From: Pantoea cypripedii
GTDB lineage: Bacteria; Pseudomonadota; Gammaproteobacteria; Enterobacterales; Enterobacteriaceae
Assembly (NCBI RefSeq): GCF_011395035.1
Contig: NZ_CP024768.1
Coordinates: 798,603 to 862,602 of the forward strand
Reading direction: 5' to 3'
DNA length: 64,000 bases
Below the pieces are notes generated by a model. It did no database searches, was not told the origin of the DNA, and saw nothing but the letters and a program-made list of their open reading frames with translations. Made by a program: the position numbers and the translations under genes. Positions 1-9,018 of this stretch are shown here, piece after piece. Position 1 is the stretch's first letter. Each line of letters starts with the position of its first letter.

Positions 1-2313
1 CAACAGGCGCAGTTACCCGGCCGTATCATCATGCTGGAGCCGCGACGGCTGGCTGCACGCAACGTGGCACAGCGGCTGGCAGAATTACTCGGCGAACAGC
101 CGGGCGGCACCGTGGGCTATCGGCTGCGCGGAGAAAATTGCTGTGGTGCCGACACCCGGCTGGAAGTGGTCACCGAAGGGATTCTGACACGGATGCTGCA
201 ACGCGATCCGATGCTGGAAGGGGTTTCTCTGGTGATCCTCGATGAATTTCATGAGCGCAGCCTGCAGGCCGATCTGGCGCTGGCGTTGTTGCTGGATGTG
301 CAGCAGGGGCTACGTGATGACCTGAAAATTCTGCTGATGTCAGCAACGCTGGATAATCAACGTCTGCGCAGCCTGCTGCCAGACGCCCCGTTTATCGCCT
401 CCGAGGGCCGCAGCTTCCCTGTGACCCGTCGTTACGCCTCGCTGAATAACCAGCTGCGCTTTGAAGAAGCGGTGGCGCGGGAAGTGGCGCAGCTGCTGCG
501 CGAAGAACATGGGTCGTTATTGTTGTTCCTGCCGGGTGTGGCGGAAATTGAACGCGTGAAGCGCGAACTGGAGACGCGGATAAGCGAAGACGTTGATCTC
601 TCTCCTTTATATGGCGCGTTATCGCTCGATGCGCAACGCCGGGCGATTCTGCCGTCACCGCCGGGTCGCCGCAAAGTGGTGCTGGCCACCAATATCGCGG
701 AAACCAGCCTGACGATTGAAGGTATCCGGCTGGTGGTGGATAGCGCGCTGGAGCGTGCGGCGCAGTTTGAGGTGCGCAGTGGCGTGACCCGGCTGCAAAC
801 GCAGCGCATCAGCCAGGCATCCATGACGCAGCGCGCCGGGCGTGCCGGACGCCTCGAACCCGGTATCTGCCTGCATCTGTTGCCGCAGGAGCAGGCGTTA
901 AGGGCGGCGGCCCAGAGTGAGCCGGAAATCCTGCACAGTGACCTGGCCTCGCTGCAAATCGATCTGCTGCAATGGGGGTGTGCGGATGCCGCACAGCTCA
1001 GCTGGCTTGATGTACCACCCGCGCGCCATCTGCGTGCCGCGCGTGAGTTGCTGACCCGGCTGGCGGCGCTGGATGAGGCCGGTCGATTAAACGCGACGGG
1101 GCGCAAAATGGCAGCGCTGGGTAGCGATCCACGGCTGACGGCTATCCTGTGTGCTGCCGGGCAGGATAAGCATGCCATCGCCAGCGCCGCGTTACTGGTG
1201 GCGATTCTGGAGGAGCCGCCGCGCAGCGGCAGTGCTGACCTGCGCGATGCGTTGCATCGTCCACAATCGATGTGGCAACGGCGCGCCCGCCAGTGGCAGC
1301 AGCGTCTCAACGCCAGCGGCGGCAATGCCGATGCGGATCGTTTTCCGGCGCTGCTGGCTGCCGGATTTGCCGACCGGCTGGCGCAGCGACGTGGCGATAG
1401 CGCGCGTTATCAGCTGGCGAACGGCATCGGCGCGATGCTGGATGAGCAGGACGGCCTGAGCCGCAGCGAATGGCTGATTGCCCCTTCCTTATTACAGGGG
1501 GCCAGCGCGGCCGATGCGCGTATCCTGCTGGCGTTGCCGGTGGATATTGAGGCGTTGCGCCAGCTTTGCCCGCATCTGGTTGAGCAGCGTACCGATGTGG
1601 AATGGGATGAAGAGAAAGGGACGCTGCGCGCCTGGCGACGTGAAGTGGTGGGTGCGCTGGTACTCAAAGCACAGCCGCTGGCGCGCCCGGAACCGGAGGT
1701 GTTACATGCGGCGATGCTGCGCTGGATCCGCGAAAAAGGTCTGACGGTGCTGGGCTGGACGCCGGAAGCGGAACAGCTGCGCCTGCGTTTGCATTGTGCC
1801 GCGTTGTGGCTACCGGAGGAGGCCTGGCCGTCACTGGATGACGATACCCTGCTGGATACGCTGGAGAGCTGGTTGCTGCCGGAGATGAGTGCGGTGCGCG
1901 ATTTGAAGGGGTTGCAGAGCGTCAATCTTGTCAGCGCATTATTACATTTGCTGACATGGTCACAACGTCAGCGGCTGGATAGTGTGTTGCCAACTCATTA
2001 CACTGTGCCGACCGGAAGCCGCCTGCCGATCCGCTACGATGCAGAGAAGCCACCGGCGTTAGCGGTGCGTATTCAGGAAATGTTTGGTGAAGCGCGCAAT
2101 CCGGCTGTTGCGGATGGACGGGTGCCGCTGGTACTGGAGCTGTTGTCACCGGCGCACCGCCCCTTGCAGATCACCCGTGATCTGGCGGCGTTCTGGCGTG
2201 GAGCATATCCTGAAGTACAGAAAGAGATGAAAGGGCGCTATCCCAAACATCCCTGGCCGGATGATCCGGCCAACGCCTTACCAACGAGGCGGACTAAAAA
2301 ATTTTCATCGTGA
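1..2313 (+). CDS. hrpB: ATP-dependent RNA helicase HrpB (5' end missing)
   Basis: DEAH/RHA-type helicase of unsettled cellular role. The reading frame is open from base 1, so the gene starts upstream and roughly the first 50 residues, including the Walker A loop, are outside the window. Visible motifs are LEPRRLAARNVAQRL, the Walker B variant DEFH (nt 241-252) in place of DEAH, SAT (nt 340-348), TNIAETSLTIEG, and the motif VI arginine finger QRAGRAGR (nt 829-852). The HrpB-specific C-terminal domain follows and ends in PTRRTKKFSS. The match to E. coli HrpB is near full length apart from the cut. mrcB follows after 96 bases, as in E. coli. Identification is firm from family knowledge; the substrate is not known from sequence. 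Confidence 0.95.
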   Translation, partial: QQAQLPGRIIMLEPRRLAARNVAQRLAELLGEQPGGTVGYRLRGENCCGADTRLEVVTEGILTRMLQRDPMLEGVSLVILDEFHERSLQADLALALLLDVQQGLRDDLKILLMSATLDNQRLRSLLPDAPFIASEGRSFPVTRRYASLNNQLRFEEAVAREVAQLLREEHGSLLLFLPGVAEIERVKRELETRISEDVDLSPLYGALSLDAQRRAILPSPPGRRKVVLATNIAETSLTIEGIRLVVDSALERAAQFEVRSGVTRLQTQRISQASMTQRAGRAGRLEPGICLHLLPQEQALRAAAQSEPEILHSDLASLQIDLLQWGCADAAQLSWLDVPPARHLRAARELLTRLAALDEAGRLNATGRKMAALGSDPRLTAILCAAGQDKHAIASAALLVAILEEPPRSGSADLRDALHRPQSMWQRRARQWQQRLNASGGNADADRFPALLAAGFADRLAQRRGDSARYQLANGIGAMLDEQDGLSRSEWLIAPSLLQGASAADARILLALPVDIEALRQLCPHLVEQRTDVEWDEEKGTLRAWRREVVGALVLKAQPLARPEPEVLHAAMLRWIREKGLTVLGWTPEAEQLRLRLHCAALWLPEEAWPSLDDDTLLDTLESWLLPEMSAVRDLKGLQSVNLVSALLHLLTWSQRQRLDSVLPTHYTVPTGSRLPIRYDAEKPPALAVRIQEMFGEARNPAVADGRVPLVLELLSPAHRPLQITRDLAAFWRGAYPEVQKEMKGRYPKHPWPDDPANALPTRRTKKFSS

Positions 2314-2409
2314 TCCTTTGGTATCGAATTCAGAGGGTTCTGCCATGCGCAGCACGAGAAAGCAGTTAGAGTAACGGCGCAGCCGTAGCTATGCCTGGAG
2401 AATAAAAGC

Positions 2410-4899
2410 ATGTCTGGGAACGATCGCGAACCGATTGGGCGCAAAGGAAAACAGCCCAAACCACCGCGCAGCATCGCGCGCCGGGGTCGCCGCAGGGAAC
2501 TTGATGATGATACACAGCAGGATGATGAGGAGAATGAGCCAGTGCCACGTAAAGGTAAAGGAAAACGCCCGCCGCGTGCGAAACGCCGCTGGTTAGGCTG
2601 GTTCATCAAGCTATTCCTGGTGTTTGTGGTGGTGATGGTTATCTGGGGCGTCTATCTCGACTCAGAAATCCGCAGCCGTATCGACGGTAAAGTGTGGCAA
2701 TTGCCTGCTGCCGTTTATGGCCGCATGGTCAGCCTCGAACCGGGAATGCCTTACGACAAAAAAGAGATGATTGCGCTGCTGGAAGGCACGCAATATCGCG
2801 AAGTCTCGCGCATTACCCGCCCTGGCGAGTTTAGCGTGAAAGGTAACACCATCGATCTGTTACGCCGTCCATTTGATTTCCCGGACGGCAAAGAGGGACA
2901 GATCCGTGCGCGTATGAGTTTCAGCAGTAACGAGCTGAGCGAGATTAAAAACCTCGATACCGGGCGTGATTTTGGCATCTTCCGTCTCGATCCGCGGCTG
3001 ATCACCATGTTGCAGTCCCCGAACGGTGAACAGCGCCTTTTTGTGCCGCGCGCCGGTTTCCCGGATCTGCTGGTTGATACGCTGATCGCCACCGAAGACC
3101 GCCACTTCTACGAGCACGATGGCATCAGCCCGTACTCGATTGGTCGTGCGTTCCTTGCCAACATCACCGCCGGTAAAGCGGTGCAGGGCGGCAGTACCCT
3201 GACGCAGCAGCTGGTAAAAAACCTGTTCCTCACTAACGAGCGTTCGCTGTGGCGTAAAGCGCGTGAAGCCTATATGGCGGTGATCATGGATGCGCGTTAC
3301 AGCAAAGACCGCATTCTGGAGCTGTACCTCAATGAGGTGTATCTCGGCCAGGCCGGTAACGATCAGATCCGTGGCTTCCCGCTGGCGAGTCTGTACTATT
3401 TTGGTCGTCCGGTGGATGAGCTGAGCCTCGATCAGCAGGCGATGCTGGTGGGGATGGTGAAAGGTGCTTCGCTGTACAACCCATGGCGGAATCCGCAGCT
3501 GGCGCTGGAGCGTCGTAACCTGGTGTTGCGTCTGTTGCAGCAGCAAAAGATTATCGACGAAGAACTGTACAACATGCTGTCGGCACGTCCGCTGGGCGTG
3601 CAGCCGAAGGGCGGGGTGATTACCCCACAGCCTGCCTTTATGCAGATGGTACGTAACGAGTTGCAGGCCAAACTCGGTGATAAAGTGAAAGATCTCTCCG
3701 GCGTGAAGATCTTCACCACGCTGGACCCGATTTCCCAGGATGCGGCGGAGAAAGCGGTGGAAGAAGGTATTCCGACGCTGAAGAAACAACGTGGCCTGAA
3801 AGATCTGGAAACCGCGATGGTGGTGGTGGACCGCTTCAGTGGCGAAGTCCGCGCCATGGTGGGTGGCTCTGATCCGCAGTTCGCCGGTTATAACCGTGCG
3901 TTGCAGGCGCGTCGTTCCATCGGTTCACTGGCGAAACCGGCCACCTATCTGACGGCGCTGAGCCAGCCGAACAGCTACCGTCTTAACAGCTGGATCGCCG
4001 ATGAGCCTATCGCGCTGAAACAGCCGAACGGCACCATCTGGAAACCGCTTAATGACGATCGTCGCTTCAGCGGCAAAGTAATGCTGGTGGATGCGCTGAC
4101 CAATTCCATGAACGTGCCGACGGTCAACCTCGGTATGACGCTGGGGCTGAATTCGGTGGTGGATACCTGGGCCAAACTTGGCGTGCCGAAAGACCAGCTG
4201 AATCCGGTCCCGGCGATGTTACTGGGTGCGCTTAACCTGACGCCGGTGGAAGTGGCGCAGGCGTTCCAGTCCATCGCCAGTGGTGGTAACCGTGCTGAGC
4301 TGTCGGCGGTGCGTTCGGTGATTGCGGAAGACGGGACCGTGTTGTACCAGAGTTTCCCGCAGGCACAGCGTGTAGAGCCGCCGCAGGCCGCGTATCTGAC
4401 GTTGTACAGCATGCAGCAGGTGGCGGACCACGGTACGGCGCGTGCGCTGGGCGCGCGTTTCCCGAATGCGCATCTGGCGGGCAAAACCGGTACCACCAAT
4501 GATCTGATCGACAGCTGGTTTGCCGGTATTGATGGTAAAGAAGTGGCGATCACCTGGGTGGGCCGCGATAACAACCAGACCACTAAGCTGTACGGTGCCA
4601 GCGGTGCGATGCAGCTTTATCGTCGTTACCTCGATAACCAGGCACCGATGCCGCTGGTATTGACGCCGCCGGAAGATATCAGCCAGATGAATATTGATTC
4701 GGCCGGTAACTTTGTCTGCGGCTCCGGCAGCAGCACCTGGCGCACCTTGCCGGTGTGGACGCTTGATCCGAACTCCCTGTGCCAGCAGCAACAGCAGCAG
4801 GTTCAGCAGCAGCAACAGTTGCAACAGCAGCAGCAGGAAGAACAGAAAGACAGCAACGGCGTTGCTGGTTGGATCAAAGATATGTTCGGCAACAACTAA
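2410..4899 (+). CDS. mrcB: Penicillin-binding protein 1B, bifunctional peptidoglycan synthase
   Basis: Class A PBP that polymerises lipid II and crosslinks the glycan in the periplasm. The order is a basic, charged cytoplasmic tail (residues 1-60), one membrane anchor (about 65-85, WFIKLFLVFVVVMVIWGVYL), a UB2H-like region, glycosyltransferase GT51 with catalytic Glu229 in TEDRHFYEH and the GGSTLTQQL motif, then transpeptidase with SLAK (Ser506), SMN and KTGT (692-695). The length of 829 compares with 844 in E. coli. The start has a good GGAG 9 bases upstream. The C-terminal tail is strikingly glutamine-rich (about 790-820, several Q5-Q6 runs coded by mixed CAG/CAA) before an amphipathic end. 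A strong terminator follows. Confidence 0.97.
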   Translation: MSGNDREPIGRKGKQPKPPRSIARRGRRRELDDDTQQDDEENEPVPRKGKGKRPPRAKRRWLGWFIKLFLVFVVVMVIWGVYLDSEIRSRIDGKVWQLPAAVYGRMVSLEPGMPYDKKEMIALLEGTQYREVSRITRPGEFSVKGNTIDLLRRPFDFPDGKEGQIRARMSFSSNELSEIKNLDTGRDFGIFRLDPRLITMLQSPNGEQRLFVPRAGFPDLLVDTLIATEDRHFYEHDGISPYSIGRAFLANITAGKAVQGGSTLTQQLVKNLFLTNERSLWRKAREAYMAVIMDARYSKDRILELYLNEVYLGQAGNDQIRGFPLASLYYFGRPVDELSLDQQAMLVGMVKGASLYNPWRNPQLALERRNLVLRLLQQQKIIDEELYNMLSARPLGVQPKGGVITPQPAFMQMVRNELQAKLGDKVKDLSGVKIFTTLDPISQDAAEKAVEEGIPTLKKQRGLKDLETAMVVVDRFSGEVRAMVGGSDPQFAGYNRALQARRSIGSLAKPATYLTALSQPNSYRLNSWIADEPIALKQPNGTIWKPLNDDRRFSGKVMLVDALTNSMNVPTVNLGMTLGLNSVVDTWAKLGVPKDQLNPVPAMLLGALNLTPVEVAQAFQSIASGGNRAELSAVRSVIAEDGTVLYQSFPQAQRVEPPQAAYLTLYSMQQVADHGTARALGARFPNAHLAGKTGTTNDLIDSWFAGIDGKEVAITWVGRDNNQTTKLYGASGAMQLYRRYLDNQAPMPLVLTPPEDISQMNIDSAGNFVCGSGSSTWRTLPVWTLDPNSLCQQQQQQVQQQQQLQQQQQEEQKDSNGVAGWIKDMFGNN

Positions 4900-4912
4900 G
4901 TGGCTGAAATTT

Positions 4913-4940
4913 AAAAAGGGTGCTGCGGCACCCTTTTTTT
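4913..4940 (+). terminator. Rho-independent terminator after mrcB
   Basis: A perfect GGGTGC/GCACCC stem (4918-4923 with 4928-4933), extended by A:T pairs from the flanking A5 and T7 runs, has a four-base TGCG loop. It ends in a T7 tract 40 bases after the mrcB stop. Confidence 0.9.
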
Positions 4941-5002
4941 ATGGCAGTTTTTTCGTAACAAAAATGAACGAACTTGCGGCAAACGCACCGCCATCAGGCT
5001 TT

Positions 5003-5037
5003 ATATCTTGCGGATCTTGCGAGATATCGCCTAAAAT
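5003..5037 (+). promoter_or_regulatory. Candidate fhuA promoter overlapping an inverted repeat
   Basis: TTGCGG (5008-5013) and TAAAAT (5032-5037) are spaced 18 bases apart and form a plausible sigma-70 promoter. The -35 overlaps a 9-base inverted repeat with one mismatch (ATATCTTGC 5003-5011, GCGAGATAT 5019-5027). The repeat could be an extra operator, but I cannot name a regulator for it. The Fur-like site lies just downstream. Confidence 0.35.
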
Positions 5038-5047
5038 CCAACCTTTC

Positions 5048-5062
5048 TAATAATCATTCTCG
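5048..5062 (+). promoter_or_regulatory. Fur box upstream of fhuA
   Basis: TAATAATCATTCTCG matches 12 of the 14 defined positions of the 7-1-7 Fur consensus TGATAATNATTATCA. It lies 42 bases before the fhuA start, next to the proposed promoter, where Fe2+-Fur would block transcription of the ferrichrome operon. The match is seen in the sequence; the regulation is inferred from the known Fur control of fhu. Confidence 0.7.
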
Positions 5063-5104
5063 TTTACATTCGCCTGCACCGACTTTTTTTCGAGAGACCC
5101 TGAT

Positions 5105-7294
5105 ATGAATGCGCGAAATGTTTCCTTCCCGCGCGGTACGTCTACCAAACGTCCGCTCGCTTTACTGATTTCCTTAACCCTGGGCACCCTGAGCGCGCAA
5201 GCGCTGGCTGAAGATACGGTGGTAGTCACCGCCGATGGGGGGTCTGCTGCCTCCCAGGAAAGCGCCTGGGGTCCGGCACCGACTATCGCCGCGAAACGCA
5301 GCGCCACGGCCACCAAAACCGATACGCCTATCGAGAAGACGCCGCAGTCGGTTTCTGTGGTGACGCAGGAAGAGATGGCGATGCACAATGTCCAGTCGGT
5401 CAAACGTGCCTTCAGCTATACCCCCGGCATCAGTGATAACCGCGGTAGCTCCGATGTCATCGATGCTTTCTCCATTCGTGGCTTCAGCGAAACGAATACC
5501 AACCAATATCTCGATGGCCTGAAGTTGCAGGGCGATAACTACTCCGAGTTCGCCATCGATCCTTACTTCCTTGAGCGCGCCGAATTGCTGCGTGGCCCGG
5601 CTTCTGTCCTGTACGGTAAAAGCAACCCGGGTGGTGTGGTGTCGCTGGTGAGTAAGCGTCCGACGCAGGAAACCTTGCGCGAAGTGCAGTTCCAGATGGG
5701 GACGGATAACCGCTTTTCCACCGGCTTCGATTTTGGTGGCGCGCTGGATGATGCTGGCGTCTATAGCTACCGTCTGACCGGGCTGGCGCGCAGCCAGGAT
5801 GCGCAGCAGGAGATGAACAAAGAAAAGCGCTACACCATCGCGCCTTCCTTTAGCTGGCGTCCTGATGCCAATACCCGTTTCGATCTGCTGACCTATTTCC
5901 AGAACGAACCCGAAACCGGTTACTACGGCTGGCTGCCGCGTGAAGGCACCGTGGTACCGATTATTCGTGCTGACGGTAGCCAGTACAAACTGCCGACCAA
6001 CTTTGATGAAGGCGAACCGAGCAACAAGATTTCGCGCAACACCAAAATGGTGGGCTACAGCTTTGAGCACAGCTTCAACGACACCTGGACGGTGCGTCAG
6101 AATCTGCGCTATGCCGACCTGCGTACCGATTATCGCAGCATTTACGGCAACGGTTATGATGCCGCAACGCAGGAAATCACCCGTGGTTCGGCCATTTCAA
6201 ATGAGAAGCTGAACCAGTTCGCGGTGGATACCCAGGCACAGGCTAAATTCGCTACCGGCGCGGTGGATCATACGCTGCTGATGGGTGTGGATTACCAGCG
6301 CACGCGCAATGATATCGATGCGGCTTTCGCCAGCGCCGATCCGATCAGCGCGGTGAGCCCGCAATATGGTAACAACACCACCGGCACACCTTTCCTGTAT
6401 CAGTATCTGAATCGTCAGGAGCAGACCGGCCTTTACACGCAGGATCAGATGGAGTGGAACCGCTGGGTGCTGACGCTGGGTGGTCGCTACGATTATGCGA
6501 TGACTTCAGCGCTGAACCGCAATGGCAACACCGAAGTGAAAAGCCACGATCAGGCATTTACCTGGCGTGGCGGTCTGAACTACGTGTTTGATAACGGAAT
6601 CGCCCCGTACTTCAGCTACAGCGAATCCTTTATTCCGACGCCGGGCACCACTTCAGGCGGCCAGCCGTTCGATCCTTCCCGTGCTAAGCAGTATGAAGCG
6701 GGCGTGAAATACGTACCGAAAGATCGTCCGATTGTGTTGACGGCGGCAGTGTATCAGCTGACCAAAACCAAAAACCTGACCGCCGATCCGAACAACGTTC
6801 TGTTCAGCATTCAGAGCGGTGAGATCCGTTCACGCGGTGTGGAGCTGGAAGCGAAAGCGGCGCTGAACGCCAATATCAACCTGACAGCGGGTTATAGCTA
6901 CACCGACGCGGAATATACCCATGATACGCAGCTCCAGGGCAAAACCCCGGTGCAGGTACCGAAACAAACTGCGTCCGTGTGGGGAGATTATACCTTCCAC
7001 GAAACCGCACTTTCTGGCCTGACGCTGGGTGCTGGTGTGCGTTATACCGGTGCCAGCAAAGGGCTGTATAGCACGGGCGATAATGCCAACCAAAACTTCG
7101 ATGTGAAGGGCTATACCGTGGTTGATGCGGCAGTGAAATATGACCTCGCACGTTTCGGCCTGCCGGGTTCATCGCTGGGTATCAACGTCAACAACCTGTT
7201 TGATCGCGAGTATGTCGCCAGCTGCTACCGCGAATATGCCTGCTACTGGGGCACCGATCGCCAGATTGTTGGTACTGCAACCTTCCGTTTCTGA
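5105..7294 (+). CDS. fhuA: Ferrichrome-iron outer membrane receptor FhuA
   Basis: TonB-dependent receptor importing ferrichrome-type hydroxamate siderophores; in E. coli it is also the receptor for several phages and colicin M. A Sec signal peptide ends near residue 35 (AQALA/ED), followed by a TonB box (DTVVVTA, 37-43). A plug domain (KTDTPIEKTPQSVSVVTQEEM ... ERAELLRGPASVLYGKSNPGG) and a 22-strand barrel follow, with NNLFDREYVASCYREYACYW and a terminal Phe (TATFRF). The length of 729 is close to the E. coli 747. The differences I see lie in barrel loops, the parts that contact phage. It is the first gene of fhuACDB and is probably iron-repressed by Fur. Confidence 0.93.
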   Translation: MNARNVSFPRGTSTKRPLALLISLTLGTLSAQALAEDTVVVTADGGSAASQESAWGPAPTIAAKRSATATKTDTPIEKTPQSVSVVTQEEMAMHNVQSVKRAFSYTPGISDNRGSSDVIDAFSIRGFSETNTNQYLDGLKLQGDNYSEFAIDPYFLERAELLRGPASVLYGKSNPGGVVSLVSKRPTQETLREVQFQMGTDNRFSTGFDFGGALDDAGVYSYRLTGLARSQDAQQEMNKEKRYTIAPSFSWRPDANTRFDLLTYFQNEPETGYYGWLPREGTVVPIIRADGSQYKLPTNFDEGEPSNKISRNTKMVGYSFEHSFNDTWTVRQNLRYADLRTDYRSIYGNGYDAATQEITRGSAISNEKLNQFAVDTQAQAKFATGAVDHTLLMGVDYQRTRNDIDAAFASADPISAVSPQYGNNTTGTPFLYQYLNRQEQTGLYTQDQMEWNRWVLTLGGRYDYAMTSALNRNGNTEVKSHDQAFTWRGGLNYVFDNGIAPYFSYSESFIPTPGTTSGGQPFDPSRAKQYEAGVKYVPKDRPIVLTAAVYQLTKTKNLTADPNNVLFSIQSGEIRSRGVELEAKAALNANINLTAGYSYTDAEYTHDTQLQGKTPVQVPKQTASVWGDYTFHETALSGLTLGAGVRYTGASKGLYSTGDNANQNFDVKGYTVVDAAVKYDLARFGLPGSSLGINVNNLFDREYVASCYREYACYWGTDRQIVGTATFRF

Positions 7295-7336
7295 TAGCAA
7301 AGGGCGCGGAACGCGCCCGTAACGCCAGGGATTACC

Positions 7337-8131
7337 ATGCAGCATCCGCACCACCAGGAAACAACCTTTACGCTGGATAACGTCAGTTTTCGCGTGCCTG
7401 GGCGCACGCTGCTCCATCCGCTTTCTCTCACCTTCACGCCGGGCAAAGTGACGGCCCTGATCGGCCATAACGGTTCCGGCAAATCGACACTGCTAAAAAT
7501 GCTCGGACGCCATCAGGCCGCCAGTGAAGGCCGCGTGTTGCTGAACGATGAAGCGGTGGAACAGTGGGGCAGCAAGGATTTTGCCCGTCAGGTGGCGTAT
7601 TTGCCGCAGCAGTTACCGGCGGCAGAAGGCATGACGGTGCGCGAGCTGGTGGCGATTGGGCGCTATCCGTGGCACGGGGCGCTGGGTCGTTATGGTCAGG
7701 AAGATCGTGACCGCGTGGAGGAAGCGATTGCGCTGGTGGGGCTTAAACCCTTTGCCGGGCGTCTGGTGGATAGCCTGTCAGGGGGTGAACGTCAGCGTGC
7801 CTGGCTGGCGATGCTGGTGGCACAAAACAGCCGCTGCCTGCTGCTGGATGAACCGACCTCGGCGCTGGATATCGCCCATCAGGTGGAAGTGCTGGCGTTG
7901 ATTCAACGTCTCAGCCAGGAGCGTGGTTTGACGGTGATCGCGGTGCTGCATGATATCAATATGGCGGCGCGCTATTGCGATCAACTGGTGGCATTACGTG
8001 GCGGTGAAATGATTGCCGAAGGTGGACCTGAAGTGATCATGCAAGCTGATGTGCTGGGCAGCATTTACGGCATTCCGATGGGCATTCTGCCCCATCCGCA
8101 GGGCGGTGCGCCCGTCAGTTTCGTCTATTAA
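7337..8131 (+). CDS. fhuC: Ferrichrome ABC importer ATPase FhuC
   Basis: Cytoplasmic ATPase that powers hydroxamate siderophore import through FhuB. Walker A GHNGSGKST is at 43-51, the Q-loop lies in YLPQQLPAAEGMTVRELVAIGRYPWHG, the signature LSGGERQR is at 147-154, Walker B CLLLDEP at 167-173, and the switch His is in AVLHDINMA. The length of 264 is typical. It lies 42 bases after fhuA and 8 bases before fhuD, so it belongs to the same operon. Confidence 0.95.
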   Translation: MQHPHHQETTFTLDNVSFRVPGRTLLHPLSLTFTPGKVTALIGHNGSGKSTLLKMLGRHQAASEGRVLLNDEAVEQWGSKDFARQVAYLPQQLPAAEGMTVRELVAIGRYPWHGALGRYGQEDRDRVEEAIALVGLKPFAGRLVDSLSGGERQRAWLAMLVAQNSRCLLLDEPTSALDIAHQVEVLALIQRLSQERGLTVIAVLHDINMAARYCDQLVALRGGEMIAEGGPEVIMQADVLGSIYGIPMGILPHPQGGAPVSFVY

Positions 8132-8139
8132 GGCTGGCT

Positions 8140-9018
8140 ATGCTGGATATTTCACGCCGTCGTTTGCTGGCGGCGCTGGCGCTAACGCCGTTAATGAAAA
8201 TGTCGCCGTTACAGGCGGCGTTACCGGATACCCAGCGCATTCTGGCGCTGGAGTGGTTACCCACTGAATTGCTGATGGCATTGGGCGTGCCCCCGCTGGG
8301 CGTCGCGGATGTGTATAACTATCGGGTATGGGTGGGGGAACCGCCCCTGCCTGCCGGGACGATCGATCTCGGCCTGCGCACTGAACCCAATCTGGAGCTG
8401 ATGACTCAGCTCAATCCTTCGCTGATCCTGCATTCCAATGGTTATGGCCCTTCAGCCGCTAACCTGGCGCGCATCGCCCCCACCATGGGCTTTGATCTGA
8501 ACAGTGGCGATGGCAAACCCCTTAGCACCGCACGCAAGTCATTGCATGCGCTGGGGGCGCGTATTGGCCGTGAAGCGCAGGCCGTGCAGCATTTAGAGTA
8601 CGTCGATGGCGTGCTGGCGGCGGCGCGCGAACGCCTCAAACCCTGGGCCGGGCGACCGATCCTGCTGATGTCGATCCTCGATAGCCGCCATGCCATTACC
8701 TTTGGTAAAGGCAGCCTGTTTCTGGAGGTGATGGATCATCTGGGGCTGCAAAGCGCCTGGCAGGGCGAAACCAACTTCTGGGGCAGCGCGGTGATTGGCA
8801 TCGAGCGACTGGCTGCCGTGGGAGATGTCCCGGTGATTTGCTTCGACCACGATAATGAATTGCAGATGCAGGAGATGATGGCAACGGCACTCTGGCAGGC
8901 GCTGCCGTTTGTGCGCGCCGGGCATTTTCAGCGTGTCCCTGCCGTCTGGTATTACGGTGCCACTTACTCGGCACTGAAATTTGTCCGCGTGCTGGAACAC
9001 GCGCTGGAGTCGCACTGA
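8140..9018 (+). CDS. fhuD: Ferrichrome periplasmic binding protein FhuD
   Basis: Class III (cluster A) binding protein that carries hydroxamate siderophores from the outer membrane receptor to FhuB. The N terminus carries a twin-arginine signal: SRRRLLA at residues 5-11, then a hydrophobic stretch ending near LQAALPD, so Tat export is expected. The body has the helical-backbone binding fold seen in FhuD/BtuF proteins. The length of 292 is close to the E. coli 296. Its TGA overlaps the fhuB ATG (TGATG), a typical translational coupling. Confidence 0.93.
   Translation: MLDISRRRLLAALALTPLMKMSPLQAALPDTQRILALEWLPTELLMALGVPPLGVADVYNYRVWVGEPPLPAGTIDLGLRTEPNLELMTQLNPSLILHSNGYGPSAANLARIAPTMGFDLNSGDGKPLSTARKSLHALGARIGREAQAVQHLEYVDGVLAAARERLKPWAGRPILLMSILDSRHAITFGKGSLFLEVMDHLGLQSAWQGETNFWGSAVIGIERLAAVGDVPVICFDHDNELQMQEMMATALWQALPFVRAGHFQRVPAVWYYGATYSALKFVRVLEHALESH

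Noticed and set aside
432..1325. 297-codon minus-strand frame inside hrpB
   Set aside because: It is antisense to conserved helicase motifs and its Arg/Ser/Cys-rich composition is typical of GC-rich shadows.
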